A stretch of 6,839 bases of DNA, taken from NCBI GenBank assembly GCA_003140655.1, contig PLKR01000244.1:1-6839 (forward strand), in the 5' to 3' direction. The notes under the pieces are model-generated. The model had not been told where the DNA came from, made no database searches, and saw only the letters and a list, made by a program, of their open reading frames with translations. The translations under genes and the position numbers were made by a program. Source of the stretch: Acidobacteriaceae bacterium. Its GTDB lineage: Bacteria; Acidobacteriota; Terriglobia; Terriglobales; Acidobacteriaceae. Shown here in pieces: positions 1-6,220 of the stretch (within the stretch, counting starts at the first letter, position 1; every line of letters starts with the position of its first letter).

Positions 1-908
1 TCACTGGAAATGAATTCGGTGGTCTTTCCTTTATCGTCGGTGTAATACACGGCCGGGATCGTCTGCCGCTGGGGGTCCGTGGAAATGTAGCGGATGCGCA
101 CCGCGTCCGCAAGATGATGACCGTGGATTCCAGTCGCTCGCTGGCCATTGCTTCCGCCCACTTTCAGCATGACAACGTCTGTCTGAGGCGTGTTTTTCTC
201 ATCGTCGGTGTAGCTGGTGCGAACGAGCAATTTGTCGCCCGCAAAACGGCCGGGCCAGTGACATTGCTCGCAGGTCTGGGTCGCCGGGCGGAGGTCCTTT
301 ACCGGCGAAGGAATGGGGCGCGGATACGTATGGGTGGCGACCATATAAACCTGCCGCAAGCCGTTAACTTTGGCTCGCACCATCCAGGGCAGCCCAGGGC
401 CAATGTGGCAGTCCACACAAGCGACATGCGCGTGCGGGGAAACGTGGTAGGCGGTATTCTCGGGAAGCATAACGTGACAGGTCGTTCCGCAGAAATTCGT
501 CGAATCCAGGTACTCCACGCCGCGGTAGGATGCGGTTCCAATGATGAGAAGATTGATCCCGGTGGCCACGACCACCCACTCCAAAGTGCGCCGCACCACG
601 GGCAGCCGGAGGTCAATGGCAGGGAAAACCGCCGGCAGTTGCCCACTTCCGCGCAGACTTCGACGCCTGAGCCAGATGCCGAGTGGAATCAGCAGGAGGC
701 CCAGTACGAAAATGGCGGGGAGAGTGAGAAAGACCAGGATGCCGATGTAGGGATGCGGCGGTCCCGGTAGGAAGATCTCATAGAACCAGAAGGCAATTGT
801 AGTAAGCGCCGTGCTGGTAGTGATCACGGCTCCCGTGAGCGTGATAGGATTCTGGCCCAAAAAATAGATTGGCTGCGACGAGTCTCGGATTCGTTCTCGC
901 AGATTCAT
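1..908 (-). CDS. NapC/NirT-type inner-membrane multiheme cytochrome c, N-terminal part (runs off left edge)
   Basis: The frame is open from 908 to the window edge, giving 302 visible residues with no stop. The N-terminus has three hydrophobic helices (about residues 22-46, 54-80 and 110-128), with basic RRR at 81-83 after the second. A periplasmic heme domain follows: CGTTCH at 140-145 (a CX3CH motif), CVDCH at 164-168 followed by IGPG, and CEQCH at 213-217. More hemes may lie beyond the edge. The layout of several helices followed by NapC/NirT-like hemes resembles ImcH-like quinol-linked cytochromes more than single-helix CymA or NrfH. The likely role is electron exchange between the quinone pool and periplasmic cytochromes. 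The start is uncertain: ATG at 908 has no clear ribosome site, while GTG at 923 in the same frame follows AAGGA and would add five residues. The frame is open upstream to a stop at 1044-1046. The gene lies about 98 bases after the monoheme cytochrome gene, on the same strand. Confidence 0.88.
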   Translation of the reverse strand, partial: MNLRERIRDSSQPIYFLGQNPITLTGAVITTSTALTTIAFWFYEIFLPGPPHPYIGILVFLTLPAIFVLGLLLIPLGIWLRRRSLRGSGQLPAVFPAIDLRLPVVRRTLEWVVVATGINLLIIGTASYRGVEYLDSTNFCGTTCHVMLPENTAYHVSPHAHVACVDCHIGPGLPWMVRAKVNGLRQVYMVATHTYPRPIPSPVKDLRPATQTCEQCHWPGRFAGDKLLVRTSYTDDEKNTPQTDVVMLKVGGSNGQRATGIHGHHLADAVRIRYISTDPQRQTIPAVYYTDDKGKTTEFISS

Positions 909-1006
909 TGGAAACAGCCACACGCTTTCCTTGTAGCGTCTATCCGGTTCTGCGGTGACACTCTCGGCTTCGCGGCGGTTCGTTTCGGCCGCCCTGAGCC
1001 ACGCGA

Positions 1007-1336
1007 CTACTTCTTGAATGTCCGGATATAGGCCACCAGTCCCTTAATGTCCTCCGGCTTCAGAGACGCCCCATACTTCGGCATCTTGTTCTTGCCGTTC
1101 GTAATGATAGTAGAGAGTTCCGCATCGGCCATTCCCTGCACCTCGGCCGTTGTGAAATCGTGGGCGCCCATTTTCTTCCCCGTCGCCGAACCGGCTCCGT
1201 CGGCGCCATGGCACGCAGCACATTTCGACTTGTAGAGCGTTTCCGACGCGTTCTGTGCATGAGCCGACAACGAGAGAGCAAACACGACAGCGATAGCTGT
1301 CACAGTGGCGAACACTTGCATCTTGATTGTTTTCAT
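1007..1336 (-). CDS. small periplasmic monoheme class I cytochrome c
   Basis: This encodes 109 residues. A signal peptide covers about residues 1-27 (hydrophobic core, then AHA before Q), so the mature protein is about 82 residues. The heme motif is CAACH at 39-43, followed by GADGAG, a layout seen in cytochrome c6/cbb3-subunit-III-type domains. Met85 in the KMPKYG segment is the likely sixth heme ligand. The end, with GLVAYIRTF, is the usual C-terminal helix. ATG at 1336 is chosen because GGAG lies seven bases upstream; an in-frame TTG at 1342 is too close to that site. The protein probably shuttles electrons through the periplasm between the NapC-like protein and the decaheme cytochrome, as MtoD is proposed to do in Mto systems. 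That role rests on context. The gene lies 115 bases after the barrel gene, and I see no terminator in between. Confidence 0.92.
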   Translation of the reverse strand: MKTIKMQVFATVTAIAVVFALSLSAHAQNASETLYKSKCAACHGADGAGSATGKKMGAHDFTTAEVQGMADAELSTIITNGKNKMPKYGASLKPEDIKGLVAYIRTFKK

Positions 1337-1451
1337 ATTCAAACTCCAGTCGATTCGGTTCTCAAATTTGCTAGGTCCAACAACTCTGAATCGTGGTTCA
1401 CGTTGGGGTACCTGTTGGCCGACCCCTGCAATCCCACGAAAAACGAGAACG

Positions 1452-3767
1452 TCAGAATGCGTAACGCAGGGACTCGGTTAGCGAGTTGGCGTGAAAATAG
1501 CGTGGCGCTGTCGGGCCGACAAACGAACCTTCCCCGTACTGGTAATAATTCCAACCTGTGTTGAAAGCCCACTTATGACCAAGATCCACGCTCAGGTTGG
1601 CTACAGGCTGCTGATACTTGTACTGCACTGTGCCGAGAGGCTGCAGAATGTTGAACTGCGGCACGCTGCCGTCAACACTGGTGATGCTGTACCCGACATT
1701 GGCCAGCACTCGCTTCGCGGGCTTGAATCTGATGGTAGCCATTCCGAAATTAGTGTGGTTCGTGTAGTACGAGTTGGCCATCAGAGGATTGGCCGTATCA
1801 TTTCCCGCGCAATCGTTATCATTGGCATTGGCGACGAACGGTAGGATCACTCCGGTCGGCGGCGTGTCATTGAAGCAGATCAGAGCATTCTGCATCACGC
1901 TGTTGAAGTTGTATGCGAGATCCAGCCCGAAGCGTTCGCGCGGCGCCAGCGACGCGGTCAGCCCGTAGTTCTGGTTGTGTCCCACGTACTGGGTCTGTGC
2001 GTCGGCGTTGGACAGGTTCAGGATGTTGATGGATCCGCCCAGGGTCGCCCACGAACGCGGCGTGTAGGTCGTCTGGAAGCGGTAGCGCGCTTCCTTGCGC
2101 GGAGACAGGCGGACGAACACGGCGTTGAAGTTCGTGTGCTCGAAATCGAAATTCAGTCGCAAGTCATGGGTGGGCCGTGCCCAGAATCCGAGGAGTGCCG
2201 TTTTTTCCAGTCCCACGAAATGGTCTTCGTCTCCGGGCAGAAAATCGTTGAAGTGGTTGAAATCCCGGTCGCCATAGCGATAACCGATACGAGCCCCGAC
2301 CTTTTTCGAAATGTCCCAGGCCAGTTCGGTTTGATTTCTCGTCCAGGTCTGGTTGAAGGATGAGGTGGCTACAGTGGGCGTTCCCCCGGGGACTTCAGGG
2401 GTGGTGAGCGGCGTACTCAGCAGCGTGCAAGGTGGGACTGCACAGGTATAGTCGAGCTCGTTGAGATTGCCATTCTGCGGAATGCGGTAGGCCCAAAAGT
2501 AAAACTTCTCGATCAGGCGCAGATGATTGGTGAGGTGCACGGTGGCCCCGAGATCGGCTGTGTCGGAGATTCGGCTGGCAGCGGCCGTCCCAGTGCCCGT
2601 GAAGGCGAGGAGGCTGTTACGGCCCAAGCCGTTGAAGGCTTCGTTCAGCGGCGTATTCATTTCGGCGTCACTGTAGGCAAAAGAGGCGACCAGGTCTACC
2701 CGCTGGAAGTAATTGCTGCGCAGGCTGATGCGCTCGGTAGGCGTGGAAGTGCGAATCCGCTGATTTCGCGAGTAACTGAAGTACGCGCTGCATGCGACAT
2801 TGGTCAGGGTTCCACCGACAATCAGACTGGTTGCGGGCGGCACTACGGCACAAGGTTCGTTGTTCGCGGTGTCGATGGACAAGCCCAACGAAACGGAACT
2901 TGCCGGCGTTGTGGGCAGGAGTGCTTCATTGATGGGATTCAGTTGGTAATCTGTATCTCCTTTGTAGTAGTCGAGAAATTGGTCGTAGCTCAGGACGGTT
3001 CGCGGCGCGACTCTAAAGTCAACCCCTAAACGGTAGGAGTTCATGGTTGTGTTCCAGTCCTGCAGGAGCGAAGCCTCCGTACCCTCGTGGATGCTGCTGT
3101 AGGAGGGCCCGGTCATATTGTTATGCGAATATCCCAAACGGAAGCTCACCGCAGACTGCGGGAGAAGCGTGAGGTCGAAGTCGCTCATGCGGCGCGTGGT
3201 AGCGAACAAGTGCGGCGAGTCGAGTATGGGGATCGACGGAGTTGAGCCCCCAGGAGCGGGCGGGGGCGGCGGATTCAGGGGATTCGCCCACAAGTCATAA
3301 TCCGAGAAATACTGATCGCGACGGAAACTTCCTTGCAGGTTATACCACTTATTCTTGTCCGCCCGTAGGCGCAGAGCGTTGTTCGGATCGCCTCCCCATC
3401 CAAAACTGTTGAGGTAAAGATCGTCGAATAGGAGGCCCTGATGATCGACCGACTGCATCGTCAGGGTCTGGTCAAGGATTCGCGGGCCGCTCTGCAGATT
3501 CACCAGCGTGTCGTACATATCGCCGCTGCCGGTCACGTCGTTCGAGCGGTAGCCCAGCTCGACGGAGGAGTGAATCTGGTAGCCGCCGCTGGTTACGCCG
3601 TCGGGCTCGGCGGGCGGAGCTGCGGCCGGGGCCGGACTCGCGGTCGGAGTTTGGGCGAAGAGTATTTCCGATGACCAAAGAATCATTGCGATTGCGCACA
3701 AAAGCACCGCTAACGCGCGCTTCTGCCTTTGCGAAGATCGCCGGACGAATTTTCTTAGCGACTCCAT
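1452..3767 (-). CDS. mtrB: MtrB/PioB-type outer-membrane beta-barrel of a porin-cytochrome complex
   Basis: This encodes 771 residues. A signal peptide with a basic N-terminus and hydrophobic core (about 18-37) ends at LFA before Gln39. A Pro/Ala-rich linker follows (about 40-56), then a long run of alternating amphipathic strands rich in Tyr, Asn and Asp. The last residues are RYAF; a terminal Phe is the usual Bam recognition signal of outer-membrane barrels. A run of five prolines lies at 166-170. MtrB-family barrels enclose a decaheme cytochrome and let electrons cross the outer membrane. The immediate upstream neighbour being a decaheme cytochrome is the main support for the family call. 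Six cysteines in the mature part form three close pairs: 306/326, 442/447 and 631/653. The N-terminal CXXC of Shewanella MtrB is not present. ATG at 3767 is preceded by AGGAAG, which overlaps the stop of the decaheme gene; the genes are nine bases apart, so translation may be coupled. Confidence 0.9.
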   Translation of the reverse strand: MESLRKFVRRSSQRQKRALAVLLCAIAMILWSSEILFAQTPTASPAPAAAPPAEPDGVTSGGYQIHSSVELGYRSNDVTGSGDMYDTLVNLQSGPRILDQTLTMQSVDHQGLLFDDLYLNSFGWGGDPNNALRLRADKNKWYNLQGSFRRDQYFSDYDLWANPLNPPPPPAPGGSTPSIPILDSPHLFATTRRMSDFDLTLLPQSAVSFRLGYSHNNMTGPSYSSIHEGTEASLLQDWNTTMNSYRLGVDFRVAPRTVLSYDQFLDYYKGDTDYQLNPINEALLPTTPASSVSLGLSIDTANNEPCAVVPPATSLIVGGTLTNVACSAYFSYSRNQRIRTSTPTERISLRSNYFQRVDLVASFAYSDAEMNTPLNEAFNGLGRNSLLAFTGTGTAAASRISDTADLGATVHLTNHLRLIEKFYFWAYRIPQNGNLNELDYTCAVPPCTLLSTPLTTPEVPGGTPTVATSSFNQTWTRNQTELAWDISKKVGARIGYRYGDRDFNHFNDFLPGDEDHFVGLEKTALLGFWARPTHDLRLNFDFEHTNFNAVFVRLSPRKEARYRFQTTYTPRSWATLGGSINILNLSNADAQTQYVGHNQNYGLTASLAPRERFGLDLAYNFNSVMQNALICFNDTPPTGVILPFVANANDNDCAGNDTANPLMANSYYTNHTNFGMATIRFKPAKRVLANVGYSITSVDGSVPQFNILQPLGTVQYKYQQPVANLSVDLGHKWAFNTGWNYYQYGEGSFVGPTAPRYFHANSLTESLRYAF

Positions 3768-3776
3768 CGTTACTTC

Positions 3777-4748
3777 CTACTTGAAAAACACATTGCTGAA
3801 ATTGGAGCCATGAATCTGGGTGTGACACATGGTGCAGGCCTGATACTTCGCCGACTGATTGTGTGCCGGACCGATTGGCCCGCCGGCCGTCAACGTGGTC
3901 GAGAAAGTGTGGCACTGCAGACAAAGCATGTTCACCGGCATCACGTTGAGTAGCTTCGGATTGGTAGAACCGTGGGGCGAATGGCAACTTGTGCAGCCCT
4001 CGGTCTTCACTGGCACGTGTTCGTAGACGAAAGGACCTTGCTTATCGACGTGGCACTTGTAGCAAATGGCATCGCCGCTCGGTAGGCTCCGTAGCTGCCG
4101 TATGGTTGCTGTACCATGCGGATTGTGGCAGTCCACACATTGCACCAAGCCCTCGTTGACGCGGTGGTGATAAGGTTTGGCGAAATCTGCCTTGGCGGAT
4201 GTATGACATCCGTAACACAATTGAGGTTGCCCCTGGACCAGCAGGAACTCTTTTTCCTTGGCGTGATGGGGAGAGTGGCAGTCGAGACATCCGATATCGC
4301 TACTGGAGTGGGCGGATTCGGCGAAATGCGATTGTTCGTGAGCTTCGCCGTGACAGCTTAAACAGCGAGCGCTAGTCTCCTGCCGTGACTTTCCCTCAAA
4401 CACGAATATCTTGGTTTTGTCGCCGCCGCCCGCCACGTGGTCCGCTCCGGGACCATGACAACCCTCACAACCTTGCTTTGAGGGGCCACCCTTTATGTTC
4501 AGTGTGGTCTTCCAATGCGGCGTTTTCTCCCATGCGTTATAAATTTCCTCGTGACAGGTTTTGCAGGTCTCTGCTCCCACATATTTGGAGAGTTCGGGAG
4601 AAGGCGCGCTGGCCGCAGGTGCGCTGGCGGATTGGGCGCTCTTATCGGCAACCTGCTGGCGAACCTGGCCTGGAGCAAAGGCGACGACCACGAAAAGACA
4701 TAGGACCGAGAACAGAAGAAATCGAGAGGTCCTGGAATCTGCTGGCAT
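3777..4748 (-). CDS. mtrA: decaheme c-type cytochrome, MtrA/PioA/DmsE family
   Basis: This encodes 323 residues with exactly ten CXXCH motifs, starting at residues 62, 94, 129, 154, 178, 204, 229, 252, 276 and 305. Many are followed by S/NPH, typical of the DmsE/MtrA family, and the C-terminus has HTQIHGSN. A signal peptide covers about 1-27, followed by a Ser/Ala/Pro-rich linker to about residue 52. The protein should sit in the periplasmic side of the barrel encoded next and conduct electrons through the outer membrane. ATG at 4748 is chosen because AGGAAGGG lies seven bases upstream (4756-4763). A GTG at 4769 in the same frame would lie before that ribosome site and is less likely. The ATG overlaps the stop of an upstream reading frame in a TAATG junction. 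Cys17 in the signal peptide does not make a lipobox, since Leu precedes it. The direction of electron flow cannot be read from the sequence. Confidence 0.95.
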   Translation of the reverse strand: MPADSRTSRFLLFSVLCLFVVVAFAPGQVRQQVADKSAQSASAPAASAPSPELSKYVGAETCKTCHEEIYNAWEKTPHWKTTLNIKGGPSKQGCEGCHGPGADHVAGGGDKTKIFVFEGKSRQETSARCLSCHGEAHEQSHFAESAHSSSDIGCLDCHSPHHAKEKEFLLVQGQPQLCYGCHTSAKADFAKPYHHRVNEGLVQCVDCHNPHGTATIRQLRSLPSGDAICYKCHVDKQGPFVYEHVPVKTEGCTSCHSPHGSTNPKLLNVMPVNMLCLQCHTFSTTLTAGGPIGPAHNQSAKYQACTMCHTQIHGSNFSNVFFK

Positions 4749-4755
4749 TAGCACG

Positions 4756-4763
4756 CCCTTCCT
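4756..4763 (-). promoter_or_regulatory. ribosome binding site of the decaheme cytochrome gene
   Basis: AGGAAGGG on the minus strand lies seven bases before ATG 4748. It decides between that ATG and the upstream GTG at 4769. Confidence 0.75.
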
Positions 4764-4775
4764 CGACACCCGCGG

Positions 4776-4795
4776 TTTGTCATGAATGTGACAAA
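4776..4795. promoter_or_regulatory. 20-bp palindrome ahead of the decaheme gene, variant Crp-type site or hairpin
   Basis: TTTGTCA-N6-TGACAAA is a perfect inverted repeat with 7-base arms. Its core TGTCA-N6-TGACA has Crp spacing and matches 8 of 10 consensus positions. It shares the ten bases CTTTGTCACA (on the minus strand here) with the site at 5356-5371. Its centre lies about 37 bases before the decaheme ATG, too close for a normal activator site for that gene. As RNA it could form a hairpin 12 bases before the ribosome site. Repressor or roadblock site, RNA hairpin and chance are all possible. Confidence 0.5.
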
Positions 4796-4955
4796 GTGGT
4801 TTTTCTGGCTCCCAGTTTGAAAGTCGCCCGGCTTCATCTCATCCACCAGCTCTATCTCAATTGATGATTCTTCTTTTCGTCTTTGTTCCCGAAGGGATTC
4901 GACGCTAACGATTGCGCTGCCGTTTTTCTGAGCAAAAGTGATCACTCTCGTCCGG

Positions 4956-5273
4956 TCAATCGGGTCTATCCACCGAAAGCAGAGTACATGGATCACAATG
5001 AGTCAATGCGGAAATTTGAACGTCTGATCGGAAGAGAGGCCGATCAAGCGCACGACGCGACAACTGAACTTGAGGCTCTGGTTTCGCTCCTGCCTCCGCG
5101 CCAGCATAGTGGCTCACAGGTTTGATTAACCAGGTCTTCGTGGCGGGCGTACTTTCCGAGGGCTGCGCTGATTTGTCCTGCCTGCCCTGTGCTGTCGTGG
5201 TTGTATGCAGCATCGCCACCAAGAGACAGACCGAGGCTGGTGCACGAACACAACATGCCCTGAATTTCCGCAT
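4956..5273 (-). CDS. possible small secreted protein leading the electron-transfer operon
   Basis: ATG at 5273 is preceded by GGAAGG eight bases upstream. The first 28 residues look like a signal peptide: basic start, hydrophobic stretch ASVCLLVAML, then a TTTTA segment before Gln29. The 105-residue product matches no family I recognise and has no CXXCH. It contains CDPC at 93-96 near the end, with Thr in place of the heme His. The mature start resembles that of the decaheme cytochrome: DKSAQ at 33-37 and HYAGAE at 55-60, against DKSAQ and KYVGAE there. This could be a decayed cytochrome fragment, a real small periplasmic protein, or coincidence. The position favours a real transcript, since it lies 83 bases after an exact Crp-type site. 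The C-terminal third, rich in Arg, Asp and Leu, is less convincing, and the frame may be broken near 4956-5003. Confidence 0.42.
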   Translation of the reverse strand: MRKFRACCVRAPASVCLLVAMLHTTTTAQGRQDKSAQPSESTPATKTWLIKPVSHYAGAEAGAKPEPQVQLSRRALDRPLFRSDVQISALTHCDPCTLLSVDRPD

Positions 5274-5301
5274 TCGTTTTGCCTTCCGCTGTTAGTTGAT
5301 C

Positions 5302-5323
5302 TGCCGGGAGTCAGCGCCCGGCA
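5302..5323 (-). other. GC-rich inverted repeat in the predicted leader of the electron-transfer operon
   Basis: TGCCGGG and CCCGGCA form a perfect 7-bp stem with an 8-base loop. It lies at or just after the transcription start predicted from the Crp-type site at 5356-5371. No T-run follows on either strand, so it is not a standard terminator. A 5'-end mRNA-stabilising hairpin is one possibility. Confidence 0.5.
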
Positions 5324-5327
5324 ACTG

Positions 5328-5333
5328 ATTCTC
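5328..5333 (-). promoter_or_regulatory. candidate -10 element of the electron-transfer operon
   Basis: GAGAAT on the minus strand matches 4 of 6 bases of TATAAT. It would start transcription near 5321, placing the Crp-type site centre at about -42, the class II activator position, and giving a leader of about 49 bases to the ATG at 5273. The motif is weak alone; the spacing is the main support. Confidence 0.4.
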
Positions 5334-5355
5334 TACCGGCAGACGTTGGCAGGTC

Positions 5356-5371
5356 TGTGATCTTTGTCACA
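5356..5371. promoter_or_regulatory. exact Crp-type operator TGTGA-N6-TCACA upstream of the electron-transfer operon
   Basis: TGTGATCTTTGTCACA matches the E. coli Crp core at all ten conserved positions. It lies between the end of the regulator gene and the start of the downstream minus-strand genes. The neighbouring regulator has the helix residues expected to bind TGTGA, so it is the likely ligand. An activator role is inferred from the spacing to the candidate -10. Confidence 0.72.
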
Positions 5372-5433
5372 AAACAAAGCTGTGGATTACTTGGAGTTCA
5401 AAGAAAGTAAGGTTTCAGAATCAAAGAAGAAGG

Positions 5434-6213
5434 CTAGGTTTCGAGCAACTTCTGAAGGCGGGCTCTGTTTGCTATGACTAGCTTGGAACCATACACTTCC
5501 ACGAGGCGTTTGCGCTTAAACTCCGCGAACAAGCGGGTCACGGTCTCGCGGGAGGTGCCAACCATACCAGCAATTTCTTCGTGAGTGAGGGTCAACTTCG
5601 CTCGCGCGTGGCCATGATCGAGATCCTGGTCCGAGGTCAGATCCAACAGGAAGCGAGCCAGCTTTCCTTCCGCCGACCCGGAAAGTCCAAGGTAGCGAAC
5701 CTCGCGGTAGGTGGCTTGATAGATATCGCTGAGTATCTCCGCGACCCTCAGACCCACTTCACCATGTGCCCGCACAAAGTCCCGAAAGGATTTCCGGGGG
5801 ATGAAGCTGGCCTGGACAGGCTCAAACGCTTCGGCCGTCAGCTCATAACGCTTTCCGGAAATCGTTCCTGGTAGGCCAACGACTTCCCTTGGATCCGCCA
5901 TTCGTATGATCAACGACTTACCGTCAGAGGAACTGGCATACAACTTCACGCGACCCTTAGAAATCACGAAAACGCCACGGGGAGCCTGGTCTTCGGCGAA
6001 GAGAATCTCGCCTTTGCGATAAGTTGCGGAAGACGATATGGCGTCCAGTTCCGCCTGCACAGCTTGAGGTAGATTGCAGAAGAGACGGGCTTTCGGCAGC
6101 GGATGGGTCAGGCAATTCTCAACGACCTCTAGGCCGTACGGCGTTTTCATGTTTTCCGTGAGGCTCCTCATGCGCCGCTTTTTCCTGGGAATGACGATCA
6201 TCCGATCGGCCAT
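5434..6213 (-). CDS. Crp/Fnr-family transcriptional regulator
   Basis: This encodes 259 residues. A cNMP-binding-type beta-roll sensor domain covers about residues 47-150, a dimerisation helix about 150-185, and a winged helix-turn-helix about 205-255. The recognition helix reads SRETVTR, with Arg222, Glu223 and Arg227 matching the Crp residues that contact TGTGA; Fnr has Val at the first of these. The cAMP-pocket pattern (Gly-Glu with Arg-Ser/Thr-Ala) is not visible. Only two cysteines are present (34 and 46), so a four-Cys Fnr-type cluster is not possible as written. ATG at 6213 follows GGAGG with seven bases between, so the in-frame codons up to 6330 are not used. The protein probably controls the cluster downstream and perhaps itself, given the TGTGA-type sites on both sides. 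The signal sensed is unknown. Confidence 0.93.
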   Translation of the reverse strand: MADRMIVIPRKKRRMRSLTENMKTPYGLEVVENCLTHPLPKARLFCNLPQAVQAELDAISSSATYRKGEILFAEDQAPRGVFVISKGRVKLYASSSDGKSLIIRMADPREVVGLPGTISGKRYELTAEAFEPVQASFIPRKSFRDFVRAHGEVGLRVAEILSDIYQATYREVRYLGLSGSAEGKLARFLLDLTSDQDLDHGHARAKLTLTHEEIAGMVGTSRETVTRLFAEFKRKRLVEVYGSKLVIANRARLQKLLET

Positions 6214-6220
6214 TTTCCTA

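Larger units (their letters stand above)
4748..4996 (-). other. doubtful 82-codon reading frame ending in TAATG at the decaheme gene start
   Basis: The frame starts at GTG 4996, after a stop at 5003-5005, and ends with TAA whose last A is the first base of the decaheme ATG. The product would be a charged peptide with no signal sequence, heme motif or family I recognise. I see no good ribosome site at the GTG. It overlaps the 3' end of the small secreted frame (4956-5273) in another frame. It could be a short translationally coupled gene, the tail of a frameshifted 4956-5273 product, or chance. The palindrome at 4776-4795 lies inside it, which argues for a regulatory rather than coding role of this stretch. 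Confidence 0.2.

Noticed and set aside
114..770. Long plus-strand open frame of 218 codons
   Set aside because: It lies antisense to the NapC-like gene, which has helices and heme motifs in the other strand. The plus-strand product is low-complexity with no family features.
2523..3029. Plus-strand open frame of 168 codons
   Set aside because: It lies wholly antisense to the barrel gene and shows no domain or ribosome site.
3472..3987. Minus-strand open frame of 171 codons across the decaheme/barrel junction
   Set aside because: It is out of frame with both well-supported genes and rich in Arg and Ser, as expected from a GC-rich shadow frame.
4695..4701. Lipoprotein signal at Cys17 of the decaheme cytochrome
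   Set aside because: Leu precedes the Cys, where a lipobox needs Gly, Ala or Ser, and the Cys lies inside the hydrophobic core.
4749..4769. GTG at 4769 as start of the decaheme gene
   Set aside because: The strong AGGAAGGG lies after that codon and is correctly spaced for ATG 4748.
5356..5371. Fnr-type box (TTGAT-N4-ATCAA)
   Set aside because: The half-sites are TGTGA with a six-base spacer, which is Crp-type; the regulator's helix also has Arg where Fnr has Val.
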